DNA of 64,000 nucleotides. Source: an uncultured bacterium. Its GTDB lineage: Bacteria; Bacteroidota; Bacteroidia; CAILMK01. Below the pieces are notes generated by a model that saw nothing but the letters and a program-made list of their open reading frames with translations, was not told where the DNA came from and did no database searches. The stretch lies in assembly GCA_903829945.1 (NCBI GenBank), contig CAIKRV010000066.1, positions 1 through 64,000 of the forward strand. Reading direction: 5' to 3'. Positions 49,302-58,205 of the stretch are shown here, in pieces. The position numbers were made by a program, and so were the translations under genes. Numbering within the stretch: the first letter of the stretch is position 1; each line of letters begins with the position of its first letter.

Positions 49302-51242
49302 TTAAAATTCTTCCGGTAGCCCGCATGTTTTATCTGCACATAAGTACACTAATGTTTTACCATTAACATATTTACCTTGGAGCAATGGAATATTGCTTTG
49401 TTTGGTAGTAGTGCCAAATATTAATGTGTCCGGTGAAAATTTATGTGCAAATTGTTTCCTGATTTCCTTTGCACGCTCCCCCACTATGGCTCTTTCATAA
49501 TAAGGGAAGTTAAATTTCAATAATAACATCCCCCAGTTAGAATAATAAGAGCCATGCTCCACCAAGTTTTCTAAAACACCCATCAACATTTTTCGGGATT
49601 GAGACAGATAAGCATCCTTATCCGTCAATTTTCCCAATAAAAATAAATTATTAGCCATTACTGAATTTGCCGAACTGATGACATTATCTCCTAAGTCGAT
49701 TTTTCTTGATAATAAATCATTATTTTCTTTAGAAGTGAAGTAAAAATACACCCCTTGTTCATCAATAAAATTTTCAAGAACGAATTCAGTATATTTAATA
49801 GCTGCTTGAATATAATCTTCATTAAAAGTAGCACTATATAAATCTATCTGCGCTTGAATGACAAAAGCATAATCCTCAAGGAAGGCGGATATACTAGGCA
49901 GGTCCTTTTTGAGCGTATGGAACAACTTACCATCCTGATTTAATTTAGCGATAATAAAAGAATATAACTGCTCCGCTTCTTTGAGATATTTCTCATCTTG
50001 CAAACAATTATAGGCTTTTACAAAGGCCGATATAAGCATGGCGTTCCAGCTGAATAAAATCTTAGCATCCAAGCCGGGTCTTATTCTTTGCCCTCTGGCA
50101 GATAATAACTTTTCTTCAATTATATTTTGTGTGTGCTCAGAGGCTTCTATCTCATCATTAAACAATAAAATAGAATTTCCATTTTCCCAATAACCCTTTC
50201 CTCCTACTTCGTACAATGCCTTTGCCACAGGCGCAAGCTCGCCCAGAATAAGTTCAAGTTCATTATCTGACCATACGTAATACTTCCCTTCTTCTCCCTC
50301 ACTATCGGCATCTAAAGCACTATAAAATGCCTCACCATGCAATTCCCTTTTCAGGAAATCAAAAGTTTGTTCCACTACTTTTTTAAATCGCTTATCCTGA
50401 GTTATTAAAAATCCTTCAGCATATAAGGCCAATAATTGTGCATTATCATACAACATTTTCTCAAAATGAGGAATTTTCCATGCTGCATCGGTTGCATACC
50501 TGGCAAACCCACCACCAATTTGATCATATATCCCACCCGCTGCCATTTTTTTTAAAGTAAATACAGTATGATTCAATGCATCCTCATTCTTACTATAATA
50601 ATGGTACCTTAGTAAAAATAAGTAATTATCCGGCATTGGAAATTTCGGTGCCCTACCTTTCCCACCATGAGTTTTATCAAAAAGTTGAGCAAAAGATTGA
50701 TAAACCCGCTCTGTAATATGATCCGGAAAGGATTCATCCGGCAAAGAATGATATATTGGATTAAGACCTTTAATACCTGATAACATTTTATCTGCATAGT
50801 CCAAATATTGTTTGGTCCGGTATTTATAACCGGAAGCCAATTCATGCAGTAATCCTTTCCAAGATGTTTTGGGGAAATAAGTACCTGCATATACCGGCCT
50901 TCCGTCCGGTAAGGCAAATGCATTAAGAGGCCAACCTCCTCTACCACTCATAATTTGAGCGGCATCCATATAAAACTGATCCACATCCGGTCGTTCTTCC
51001 CGGTCGACTTTAATGCAGATATAATCCTTATTCATCAGGGCTGCTACCTCCTCGTCTTCAAATGATTCATGTGCCATAACATGACACCAATGACAAGCAC
51101 TATATCCTATACTAATTATAACTAGTTTGTTTTCAGTTTTGGCTAAATCCCACGCCGCCTGCCCCCAAGGCAACCAATGTACCGGGTTATGGGCATGCTG
51201 CAATAAGTAAGGACTACTCTCCTCTGCTAATAAATTTGACAT
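49302..51242 (-). CDS. Thioredoxin-domain DUF255 (YyaL/SPATA20-like) protein
   Basis: 646 aa; '[25 protein letters not shown]', '[20 protein letters not shown]', '[15 protein letters not shown]'. Confidence 0.95.
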   Translation of the reverse strand: MSNLLAEESSPYLLQHAHNPVHWLPWGQAAWDLAKTENKLVIISIGYSACHWCHVMAHESFEDEEVAALMNKDYICIKVDREERPDVDQFYMDAAQIMSGRGGWPLNAFALPDGRPVYAGTYFPKTSWKGLLHELASGYKYRTKQYLDYADKMLSGIKGLNPIYHSLPDESFPDHITERVYQSFAQLFDKTHGGKGRAPKFPMPDNYLFLLRYHYYSKNEDALNHTVFTLKKMAAGGIYDQIGGGFARYATDAAWKIPHFEKMLYDNAQLLALYAEGFLITQDKRFKKVVEQTFDFLKRELHGEAFYSALDADSEGEEGKYYVWSDNELELILGELAPVAKALYEVGGKGYWENGNSILLFNDEIEASEHTQNIIEEKLLSARGQRIRPGLDAKILFSWNAMLISAFVKAYNCLQDEKYLKEAEQLYSFIIAKLNQDGKLFHTLKKDLPSISAFLEDYAFVIQAQIDLYSATFNEDYIQAAIKYTEFVLENFIDEQGVYFYFTSKENNDLLSRKIDLGDNVISSANSVMANNLFLLGKLTDKDAYLSQSRKMLMGVLENLVEHGSYYSNWGMLLLKFNFPYYERAIVGERAKEIRKQFAHKFSPDTLIFGTTTKQSNIPLLQGKYVNGKTLVYLCADKTCGLPEEF

Positions 51243-51284
51243 GGTAAAATTTTGATAATATATTCGGGAACAAAGTTCCTGAAA

Positions 51285-51812
51285 CTATTTAACAGAAGCA
51301 AAAAACCAATGATGAATGATATCACCAACATTGACATGCAGACTATAATATAAACCACAAAAAACCAAAGAATACATAGTAAATGAGGCTAACATATATA
51401 AAGTAGCTTTCCTGTAATTTTTGGTAATATTAACTGCTAAAAAAGCCCCCACAGGAACCTGCAAAATTAAGGGCGTTAATAATGCAATACTCGTTAAACC
51501 AAATCGTGAACGAATCCAAACCATTCGGCGACTACTTTTATTAAACTTAGGCGGGTGATGTTGTTTCCTTAATATATATTTATGCCATAAAATTCTAATC
51601 TCGGCACCTAGGAGTGCAAAAATAAAAAAGCCGACCATCCCCCCTGCAACGGTAATCATAACCGATGGGAAAAAACCAAGATTGAAAGAAGTGGCACAAA
51701 ATATTCCTGCCATATATTTCAAAGAGGATAAAAACAATACCAACGCAGCATTAAAAACTTTCATGGGAATGTGTATAGCGAGAAAGTAAAACAATTTTAA
51801 ATCTTTTGGCAA
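51285..51812 (-). CDS. Hypothetical multi-TM membrane protein
   Basis: 175 aa with several hydrophobic segments; no family confidently recognised. Confidence 0.55.
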   Translation of the reverse strand: MPKDLKLFYFLAIHIPMKVFNAALVLFLSSLKYMAGIFCATSFNLGFFPSVMITVAGGMVGFFIFALLGAEIRILWHKYILRKQHHPPKFNKSSRRMVWIRSRFGLTSIALLTPLILQVPVGAFLAVNITKNYRKATLYMLASFTMYSLVFCGLYYSLHVNVGDIIHHWFFASVK

Positions 51813-51887
51813 GTTATGATAAGCACAATAGCGAATCAGCCGTTAAATATACGAAAATAAAACGGATGTAAGATTTAAAAGATAATG

Positions 51888-53192
51888 TTAAGAATTCAGC
51901 AGACCTTGAAAAACTTTCTTCCATCCTTTCCATTCACCATAATCACTTAATGATTCATTATGTAAGATTATACTAAAGACTCCATTGTGTAATTTGCAGT
52001 TAGCTATCGCTTTAGAAAGTTCGATGGATGCATCTACCGGACTTAATTTCAAATAATTTTTTAAGGTAACATCCATCAGCATGGATGGATAAATAATTAA
52101 ATCAGTTTTTTCATTGTTCAGAACATCAAACCACGAAAAAGGTACTGCCATAAAATTTTTATACCCCCAAGAATGAATTGGACAGGAGGTATAATCATTA
52201 AAAATTCCAGACTTTAAAAATGATCGTCTCGTTTTTGGTAATGTGTATTTAAGAAAATGCATACGAGCTGCATTAATTACATCTTCACTGATAAATTCTA
52301 ATTGCGTTTTTTCAAAGCGAATCATCCGTTCGCTTTGAAACGCAGTATAGGATGGATGAATTCCAATAGTACAGGAATGATCAGAAAATCTTTTTATCAA
52401 TTCTTGATAGGTTTCAGAATGATAAGTATGTCTTCCGTCTTCCTTGCAATGTCGATCAATGAGAAAAAAAATTGCAAGTGGTGTCTTAATATCTGCTATT
52501 TGATCAAAAACATCAAACGGGTCAGTTCCACTTCTATAATATTTAAAACGAGAGGCAATAGCTGTAATGTTTAGCGTTATGCATTCTTTAATAAAACCTG
52601 CAATATGCAAACCGATACTTTTCCCTTTATACAAATAAGGATGATCAATATCTATAGTAATATGTTGCTGAAAAACATTCTGAATTCTAGTTAAATTAGG
52701 TTTTAAAGCATAACAATAATTCCAAATCCATTCTGCATATTGATGTAAAACAGGTTCGGAATAATATCGCTTATGGTAAAGTTCATAAGCTTCTTCATCA
52801 TATCGGTCATGTTTATCCAATTTGGATTCTTGATAAAACACATACTCACTAATTAAATAAAATGCCGCACTGAACAAATCAAAATCAATATTGTATTCGT
52901 TCATTTCCTTCTCAGAAAAATAAAGCCTCAAAAAATCATTCTTAATAAGCTTAGGATTATTTTTCCTTAGTTCACGTTCCATTAATAAGCCCTCATTTGG
53001 AATACTTAAATCAGCCGGAATAGTGAAATCATTGGTATAATTAATAATAGAGGCATTAGGGTATTTTTCCAAAGCATCCGAAATAGATGATTTCAGAACC
53101 ACCTCATATTGGGTATGCAAAATAGTTTCAAAGAGTATATCAAATATATACTCCAACCTTGATGAGGATTCATTTACTATAATAAGAAACAT
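51888..53192 (-). CDS. Polysaccharide-deacetylase-like protein
   Basis: 434 aa; 'CTIGIHPSYTAFQS', 'RMHFLKYTLPKTRRSFLKSGIFNDYTSCPIHSWGYKNFMAVPFSWFDVLN' resemble NodB-homology-type proteins. Confidence 0.65.
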   Translation of the reverse strand: MFLIIVNESSSRLEYIFDILFETILHTQYEVVLKSSISDALEKYPNASIINYTNDFTIPADLSIPNEGLLMERELRKNNPKLIKNDFLRLYFSEKEMNEYNIDFDLFSAAFYLISEYVFYQESKLDKHDRYDEEAYELYHKRYYSEPVLHQYAEWIWNYCYALKPNLTRIQNVFQQHITIDIDHPYLYKGKSIGLHIAGFIKECITLNITAIASRFKYYRSGTDPFDVFDQIADIKTPLAIFFLIDRHCKEDGRHTYHSETYQELIKRFSDHSCTIGIHPSYTAFQSERMIRFEKTQLEFISEDVINAARMHFLKYTLPKTRRSFLKSGIFNDYTSCPIHSWGYKNFMAVPFSWFDVLNNEKTDLIIYPSMLMDVTLKNYLKLSPVDASIELSKAIANCKLHNGVFSIILHNESLSDYGEWKGWKKVFQGLLNS

Positions 53193-53731
53193 CAGAGACT
53201 TTCCTTTACAAAGCGTTTAACTTTAAAATACCCTGTTCCTGTTTTAACTACTATTAAATAAACACCGGTATTCAAATTATCAATGGGAACATTGTAACTA
53301 TATGGAGGCAAGTTCTGATCGATGGTTCCTACATTATAATAATAATATTGATGCCCATAAACATCCATGATGTACACCTGGCAATCAATAGTCGTTTGGA
53401 CGGCTATACTTAAAGTTAAGCCATAATTGCTATTGCTAAATACAGGAATTGGATAAATAATAAAATCCATTGGGGTACACGGACCGGCTGTATAATTCAG
53501 GATTCCGTCCCTATCCGTTGCAAAACAAGAATTATGGTAGGTTTTGCCGTTACAGCCGCAAACCGGCACATAATCGTTATAACAATTGGAATTGGTATTT
53601 ATCTTGGTAGAATCTTGACAACACCCATAACATTGAGCATGAGCATAGTTAGCATACAATACTCCACATATTAGCAGTAAAAGTCTTCCTATGGATTTGT
53701 ACATTCTCGTATATTTTAGCAATCTTTGCAA
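53192..53731 (-). CDS. Kazal-type inhibitor-like domain protein with T9SS type-A sorting domain
   Basis: 179 aa; signal peptide; 'NDYVPVCGCNGKTYHNSCFATDRDGILNYTAGPC'; C-terminal sorting-like 'IYPIPVFSNSNYGLTLSI...NTGVYLIVVKTGTGYFKVKRFVK'. Confidence 0.8.
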   Translation of the reverse strand: MQRLLKYTRMYKSIGRLLLLICGVLYANYAHAQCYGCCQDSTKINTNSNCYNDYVPVCGCNGKTYHNSCFATDRDGILNYTAGPCTPMDFIIYPIPVFSNSNYGLTLSIAVQTTIDCQVYIMDVYGHQYYYYNVGTIDQNLPPYSYNVPIDNLNTGVYLIVVKTGTGYFKVKRFVKESL

Positions 53732-53813
53732 TTGGGTTTTTACATTACAAATATCAAAGGTGGTATCAAATGGGAAGATACAACTTTTAATACTTTTTAT
53801 CTAACGCAAATTT

Positions 53814-54560
53814 ATGGGCTTTTTATCCAAATTATTCGGAAATAAAGAAGACAATTCTATGCCGTTCAATCCTATTCAGGTGGATATGCATTCGCATTTA
53901 TTCCCCGGGATAGATGATGGGGTAGAAAATTATGAGGAATCCTTGGCCGTCATTCGCAGCTTACACGACCTGGGGTACAAGAAATTTATCGTTACGCCAC
54001 ATATCATGTCTGATTTTTATAAAAATACACCTGAAGTAATTCATGAAAAATGTGAAGAATTACGCGTTTTACTCAAGGAAAATGAAATAGATGTAGCTAT
54101 AGAAGCTGCGGCGGAATACTATCTTGATGAAGAATTTGAAAAGAAAATTGCTTCGAAAGGACTTATGAGTTTTGGAAAAAACTATGTATTGGTGGAAACC
54201 AATTATATGAATCCCATGCATAATTTCAGAGAAACCATGTTTAATCTGAAAATTGCAGGTTATAATCCTATCCTTGCCCATCCGGAAAGATACATATACA
54301 TGTATGGAGAAGGTTTTGAGAAATATGAAGAACTTTATGATTTAGGTATTTTATTTCAGGTCAATATTTCCTCTTTAATAGGCTACTATTCAAATGAAGC
54401 CAAGTCCATAGCAGAAAAACTTATAAAAAACAAAATGGTGCATTTTATAGGGACAGACATTCATGGCGTCAAACATATAAAGCCTATTGTGGACGCTATG
54501 CGGACTAAAATTTACCAGAGCATACCGGAATTGGAATTATTAAATAACAGTTTATTATAA
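53814..54560 (+). CDS. CpsB/CapC (YwqE)-type tyrosine-protein phosphatase, PHP superfamily
   Basis: 248 aa; 'VDMHSHLFPGIDDGVENYEESLAVIRSLHDLGYKKFIVTPHIM', 'PILAHPERY', 'HFIGTDIHGV'. Confidence 0.93.
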   Translation: MGFLSKLFGNKEDNSMPFNPIQVDMHSHLFPGIDDGVENYEESLAVIRSLHDLGYKKFIVTPHIMSDFYKNTPEVIHEKCEELRVLLKENEIDVAIEAAAEYYLDEEFEKKIASKGLMSFGKNYVLVETNYMNPMHNFRETMFNLKIAGYNPILAHPERYIYMYGEGFEKYEELYDLGILFQVNISSLIGYYSNEAKSIAEKLIKNKMVHFIGTDIHGVKHIKPIVDAMRTKIYQSIPELELLNNSLL

Positions 54561-54602
54561 CTGTTATTTGTAATTTTACTTTCCCATAAGCAAATAAACA
54601 AT

Positions 54603-55208
54603 ATGTATCAAAGTATCACTAAGCCGTTTTTTGATAAATTATTTGCATTACTGGGGTTAATTGTTTTGAGTCCACTTTTTTTATTTATCTGCCTCATCTT
54701 AATAATTTTCCAACGAGGTGCCGTATTTTTCATTCAAAAAAGAATTGGAAAAAATAATGTTCCTTTTAATATTATAAAATTTAGAACCATGAAAGCGGAC
54801 CGGTTGGATAATATCCAAATGGACGAATCACAACGCATTACACCTATTGGACACTATTTGAGAAGATCCCATTTTGACGAACTACCTCAATTATGGAATA
54901 TTTTAATGGGTCAATTGTCTTTCATTGGGCCCCGTCCTTTATTACCGGAATATTTAGATTATTATACTATTACACAAGCAAGTCGGCATATGGTTATGCC
55001 GGGCATTGCAGGTTTAAGCCAAGTTCTGGGGGGCAATACCCTTCCTTGGAATCAAAGGTTACGATTAGATGCATTTTATGCTAAGAAATGCTCCTTGACA
55101 TTAGACCTAAAAATAGTCCGCTTAAGCCTGATATATATTTTCAAATCCAAGGGTAAGCATGAAAGTATTAGTAAATCCTTTATTGAGGATATAAAAGAGA
55201 GAAGCTGA
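54603..55208 (+). CDS. Bacterial sugar transferase (undecaprenyl-phosphate glycosyl-1-phosphate transferase, short form)
   Basis: 201 aa; TM then 'FFIQKRIGKNNVPFNIIKFRTMK', 'RRSHFDELPQLWNILMGQLSFIGPRPLLPEYL'. Confidence 0.93.
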   Translation: MYQSITKPFFDKLFALLGLIVLSPLFLFICLILIIFQRGAVFFIQKRIGKNNVPFNIIKFRTMKADRLDNIQMDESQRITPIGHYLRRSHFDELPQLWNILMGQLSFIGPRPLLPEYLDYYTITQASRHMVMPGIAGLSQVLGGNTLPWNQRLRLDAFYAKKCSLTLDLKIVRLSLIYIFKSKGKHESISKSFIEDIKERS

Positions 55209-55266
55209 GAATTATGCTTAATATTTCAGTCATTTTTCGGATATTTGAAGCGCAAATTATTAAGTA

Positions 55267-55803
55267 ATGATTTTATCAGACAAAAGAATTTTAGATGAAA
55301 TTTCTAAAGGGACAATTTTAATTGAACCTTATAGAGAAGAATGTATGGGAACCAATTCCTATGATGTACATTTAGGTAAATATTTGGCTTGCTATAAAGA
55401 CCGAGTATTAGATGCTCGTCAACATAATCAAATAGAGGAATTTAAAATTCCTGAAGATGGATATGTTCTTGAACCGGGAACCTTGTATTTGGGCGTAACT
55501 GAAGAGTACACTGAAACCCATGCACATGTTCCATTTTTAGAAGGTAAATCTAGTGCCGGTAGATTAGGTATATTTATTCACGCTACTGCCGGAAAAGGGG
55601 ATGTAGGTTATTGCAATACTTGGACATTAGAAATTACTGTTATTCAGCCTATTAGAGTATATGCCGGGATGCCAATCGGCCAACTTATTTATTTTGATGT
55701 AGATGGTGAAATAAACACTTATTATAAAGATAAGGTAAATGCGAAATATAATACGCGAAGTGTAAAACCAATTGAATCCATGATGTGGAAAAATAAGTTT
55801 TAA
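55267..55803 (+). CDS. dcd: dCTP deaminase
   Basis: 178 aa; 'MGTNSYDVHLG', 'EGKSSAGRLGIFIHATAGKGDVGYCNTWTLEI'. Confidence 0.94.
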   Translation: MILSDKRILDEISKGTILIEPYREECMGTNSYDVHLGKYLACYKDRVLDARQHNQIEEFKIPEDGYVLEPGTLYLGVTEEYTETHAHVPFLEGKSSAGRLGIFIHATAGKGDVGYCNTWTLEITVIQPIRVYAGMPIGQLIYFDVDGEINTYYKDKVNAKYNTRSVKPIESMMWKNKF

Positions 55804-55817
55804 GCTTAAATGCTATT

Positions 55818-55853
55818 AAAAAAGCACTGAAGTATGTTTCAGTGCTTTTTTTT
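55818..55853. terminator. Bidirectional terminator between convergent genes
   Basis: AAAAAAGCACTGAA / TTCAGTGCTTTTTT hairpin. Confidence 0.88.
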
Positions 55854-55854
55854 G

Positions 55855-56439
55855 TTAAATATGATTGGTTTCTCTTAAAAAGGCTACCATTTTTGATAAT
55901 GCGCGGGCCCTATGACTGATTTTATTTTTATCAGACTTAGACATTTCTGCAAAAGTGACCAATAAACCTTTTGGTTGGAAGATAGGATCATATCCAAACC
56001 CATCCTGCCCACGGCGTTCCGTAGTTATTTCACCCTTCACTAATCCTTCAAAAATATATTCTTTACCATCCAGGATTAAGGCAAAAATGGTTCTGAACTG
56101 AGCCTCCCTATTTACCAAACCATCCATAGCTGCCAATAGTTTGTCCATATTTTTTGCAGCATTTCCTGTTTCACCGGCATATCTTGCGGAATAGACCCCG
56201 GGTGCTCCTCCTAATGCAACAACTTCCAAGCCACTATCATCCGCAAAACAATTGTGTCCTGAAAAAGAATATACTTCCCTCGCTTTTATTAATGCATTTT
56301 CTTCCAAGGAGTTACCTGTTTCAGGTATTTCATCTTTAAAAGAAATGGCATCTAAAGTTTTGATTTCCATACCTGCCGGCATAGATGATTGTATTTCAGA
56401 AGCTTTATTAATATTATGACTGGCAAATATGAGTTCCAT
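55855..56439 (-). CDS. rdgB: XTP/dITP diphosphatase (RdgB/HAM1 family)
   Basis: 194 aa; 'IFASHNINKASEIQ', 'FADDSGLEVVALGGAPGVYSARYAG', 'GQDGFGYDPIFQP', 'KNKISHRARA'. Confidence 0.95.
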   Translation of the reverse strand: MELIFASHNINKASEIQSSMPAGMEIKTLDAISFKDEIPETGNSLEENALIKAREVYSFSGHNCFADDSGLEVVALGGAPGVYSARYAGETGNAAKNMDKLLAAMDGLVNREAQFRTIFALILDGKEYIFEGLVKGEITTERRGQDGFGYDPIFQPKGLLVTFAEMSKSDKNKISHRARALSKMVAFLRETNHI

Positions 56440-56524
56440 GCTTAAATTTTGCTACAAATCTACTTCACAATTTGAAACCTAATTCCATATCTTTGTGTTC
56501 TAATCTAGAATTATTCTAAAAAGT

Positions 56525-56851
56525 ATGATTACGATAACAGAAAAAGCTAAACATAAACTTTTATCCTTAAGATCGGATGAAGGTTATGATGAAAACTATT
56601 TCCTAAGAGTTGGAGTTGTTGGTGGAGGATGTAGCGGTTTGTCCTATAAGTTTAATTTTGACAAGGAAATGCAATCCGGCGACCAAATATTTAATGACAA
56701 TGATTTTCAGGTAGTAGTGGATATGAAAAGTTTTTTATACCTGGCTGGCACGGAATTAGATTTTTCCGATGGCCTCAATGGGAAAGGATTTCAGTTTAAT
56801 AACCCTAACGCAACCCGTACCTGTGGCTGTGGAGAAAGTTTTGCCGTATAA
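56525..56851 (+). CDS. Iron-sulfur cluster assembly accessory protein (IscA/ErpA/HesB family)
   Basis: 108 aa; 'LRVGVVGGGCSGLSYKF', 'FNNPNATRTCGCGESFAV'. Confidence 0.94.
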   Translation: MITITEKAKHKLLSLRSDEGYDENYFLRVGVVGGGCSGLSYKFNFDKEMQSGDQIFNDNDFQVVVDMKSFLYLAGTELDFSDGLNGKGFQFNNPNATRTCGCGESFAV

Positions 56852-56878
56852 ATAGTAAATTAAGTATTAAGATTAGTG

Positions 56879-56908
56879 AAGGTGCGCCCAAGGCGCACCT
56901 TTTTTTTG
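56879..56908 (+). terminator. Intrinsic terminator
   Basis: AAGGTGCGCC CAA GGCGCACCTT followed by TTTTTTT. Confidence 0.92.
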
Positions 56909-56973
56909 TTTTTTTCAAATCAAGTGCAATTGCTTGAAATTTATTTTGTAATCTTGCTTTAAAATTAAGTGAA

Positions 56974-57387
56974 ATGGTTAGAAAAAGCACCATAAAATTT
57001 TACAGCAGATTTATGATGCTATATGGTAGTATTTTACTTACTATTATCATTTTCTTGTTTTCCAGAGGAAATATTGGAGTTCTCCTTGATGATTCTGCTA
57101 ATGGATCTGATGTAACTATGTTACAAATTATTTGCTTTTTTACATTTAAAATAATCCTAAACATACCTTTCGGCTTTATAAATTGGATGAGCGATAAATA
57201 TTTATGGACCACCGTACTATTCCTCATACCAAACAGCTTATTTATGGCTTGGCTGGTGGCCAAATTATACCCTGCCGAAAAAAAGAATATTATTAAAGCA
57301 TTTTATTATGTTTTCGTAGTTCTGGTTATACTAAACTTCATGTCTATTAGTTTAGGGTTTATCCAAGGAACCATTCCGTTTTTATAA
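56974..57387 (+). CDS. Hypothetical membrane protein
   Basis: 137 aa with several predicted TM segments. Confidence 0.55.
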   Translation: MVRKSTIKFYSRFMMLYGSILLTIIIFLFSRGNIGVLLDDSANGSDVTMLQIICFFTFKIILNIPFGFINWMSDKYLWTTVLFLIPNSLFMAWLVAKLYPAEKKNIIKAFYYVFVVLVILNFMSISLGFIQGTIPFL

Positions 57388-57392
57388 ATCAA

Positions 57393-58190
57393 ATGCATAC
57401 AAGCATCAATGGATTTGAGATGAGTTACCTTTGTGAAGGTGACCATCATAATACACCTATAATCTTTATTCATGGTTTTCCTTTTAATAAATCCTTCTGG
57501 ACTGAGCAAATATCTTATTTAAAGGATAATTTTTATTGCATCAGTTACGATGTACGCGGACATGGCGAAAGCAGAGATGATGCGCCAAGTTATAACATCG
57601 ATTTATTTGTGGATGATTTATTCGGGCTCATGGATTATTTAAAGCTTCCTAAAGCAATAATATGCGGGCTTTCAATGGGCGGTTACATAGCATTAAGGGC
57701 TTATGAAAGATTTCCTGATATATTTATTTCCATAATTTTGGCAGCAAGCAAAAGTGAACCTGATACCATAGAAGCAAAAACAGGCAGGTTAAAGGCCATT
57801 CATTTGCTTCATGAAAATGGCATCGAAGAATATGCAGAAAATTCTTTAAGAAATTTATTTAGCGAAGCTTCAATTGTTGAAAATACTCCTTCAGTAATTA
57901 AAATCAGGAATATTATCCTCCAAACACCAATTTCCACCATTGAAAAAACTTTATTAGCCTTGGCTGCCCGAAGTGATACTTCTTCTGTTTTATCAAAAAT
58001 AAATGTACCGGCTTTAATTATTGGAGGCACCGAAGATCGCATGATCCCAATGAATGTTTTACAAAATATGGGTAAGCAAATTCCACATGCAAGTGTAAAT
58101 TTTATACCTCATACCGCACATCTGGTTAATTGTGAAAATCCAATTGCATTTAACGAATTGCTTAAAGATTTCTTGATGGGAATAAAATAA
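57393..58190 (+). CDS. Alpha/beta hydrolase
   Basis: 265 aa; 'IFIHGFPFNKSFWTEQI', 'YDVRGHGES', nucleophile elbow 'CGLSMGGYIAL', terminal 'PHTAHLVNCENP'. Confidence 0.93.
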   Translation: MHTSINGFEMSYLCEGDHHNTPIIFIHGFPFNKSFWTEQISYLKDNFYCISYDVRGHGESRDDAPSYNIDLFVDDLFGLMDYLKLPKAIICGLSMGGYIALRAYERFPDIFISIILAASKSEPDTIEAKTGRLKAIHLLHENGIEEYAENSLRNLFSEASIVENTPSVIKIRNIILQTPISTIEKTLLALAARSDTSSVLSKINVPALIIGGTEDRMIPMNVLQNMGKQIPHASVNFIPHTAHLVNCENPIAFNELLKDFLMGIK

Positions 58191-58205
58191 ATATTGTTTC
58201 TCCTC

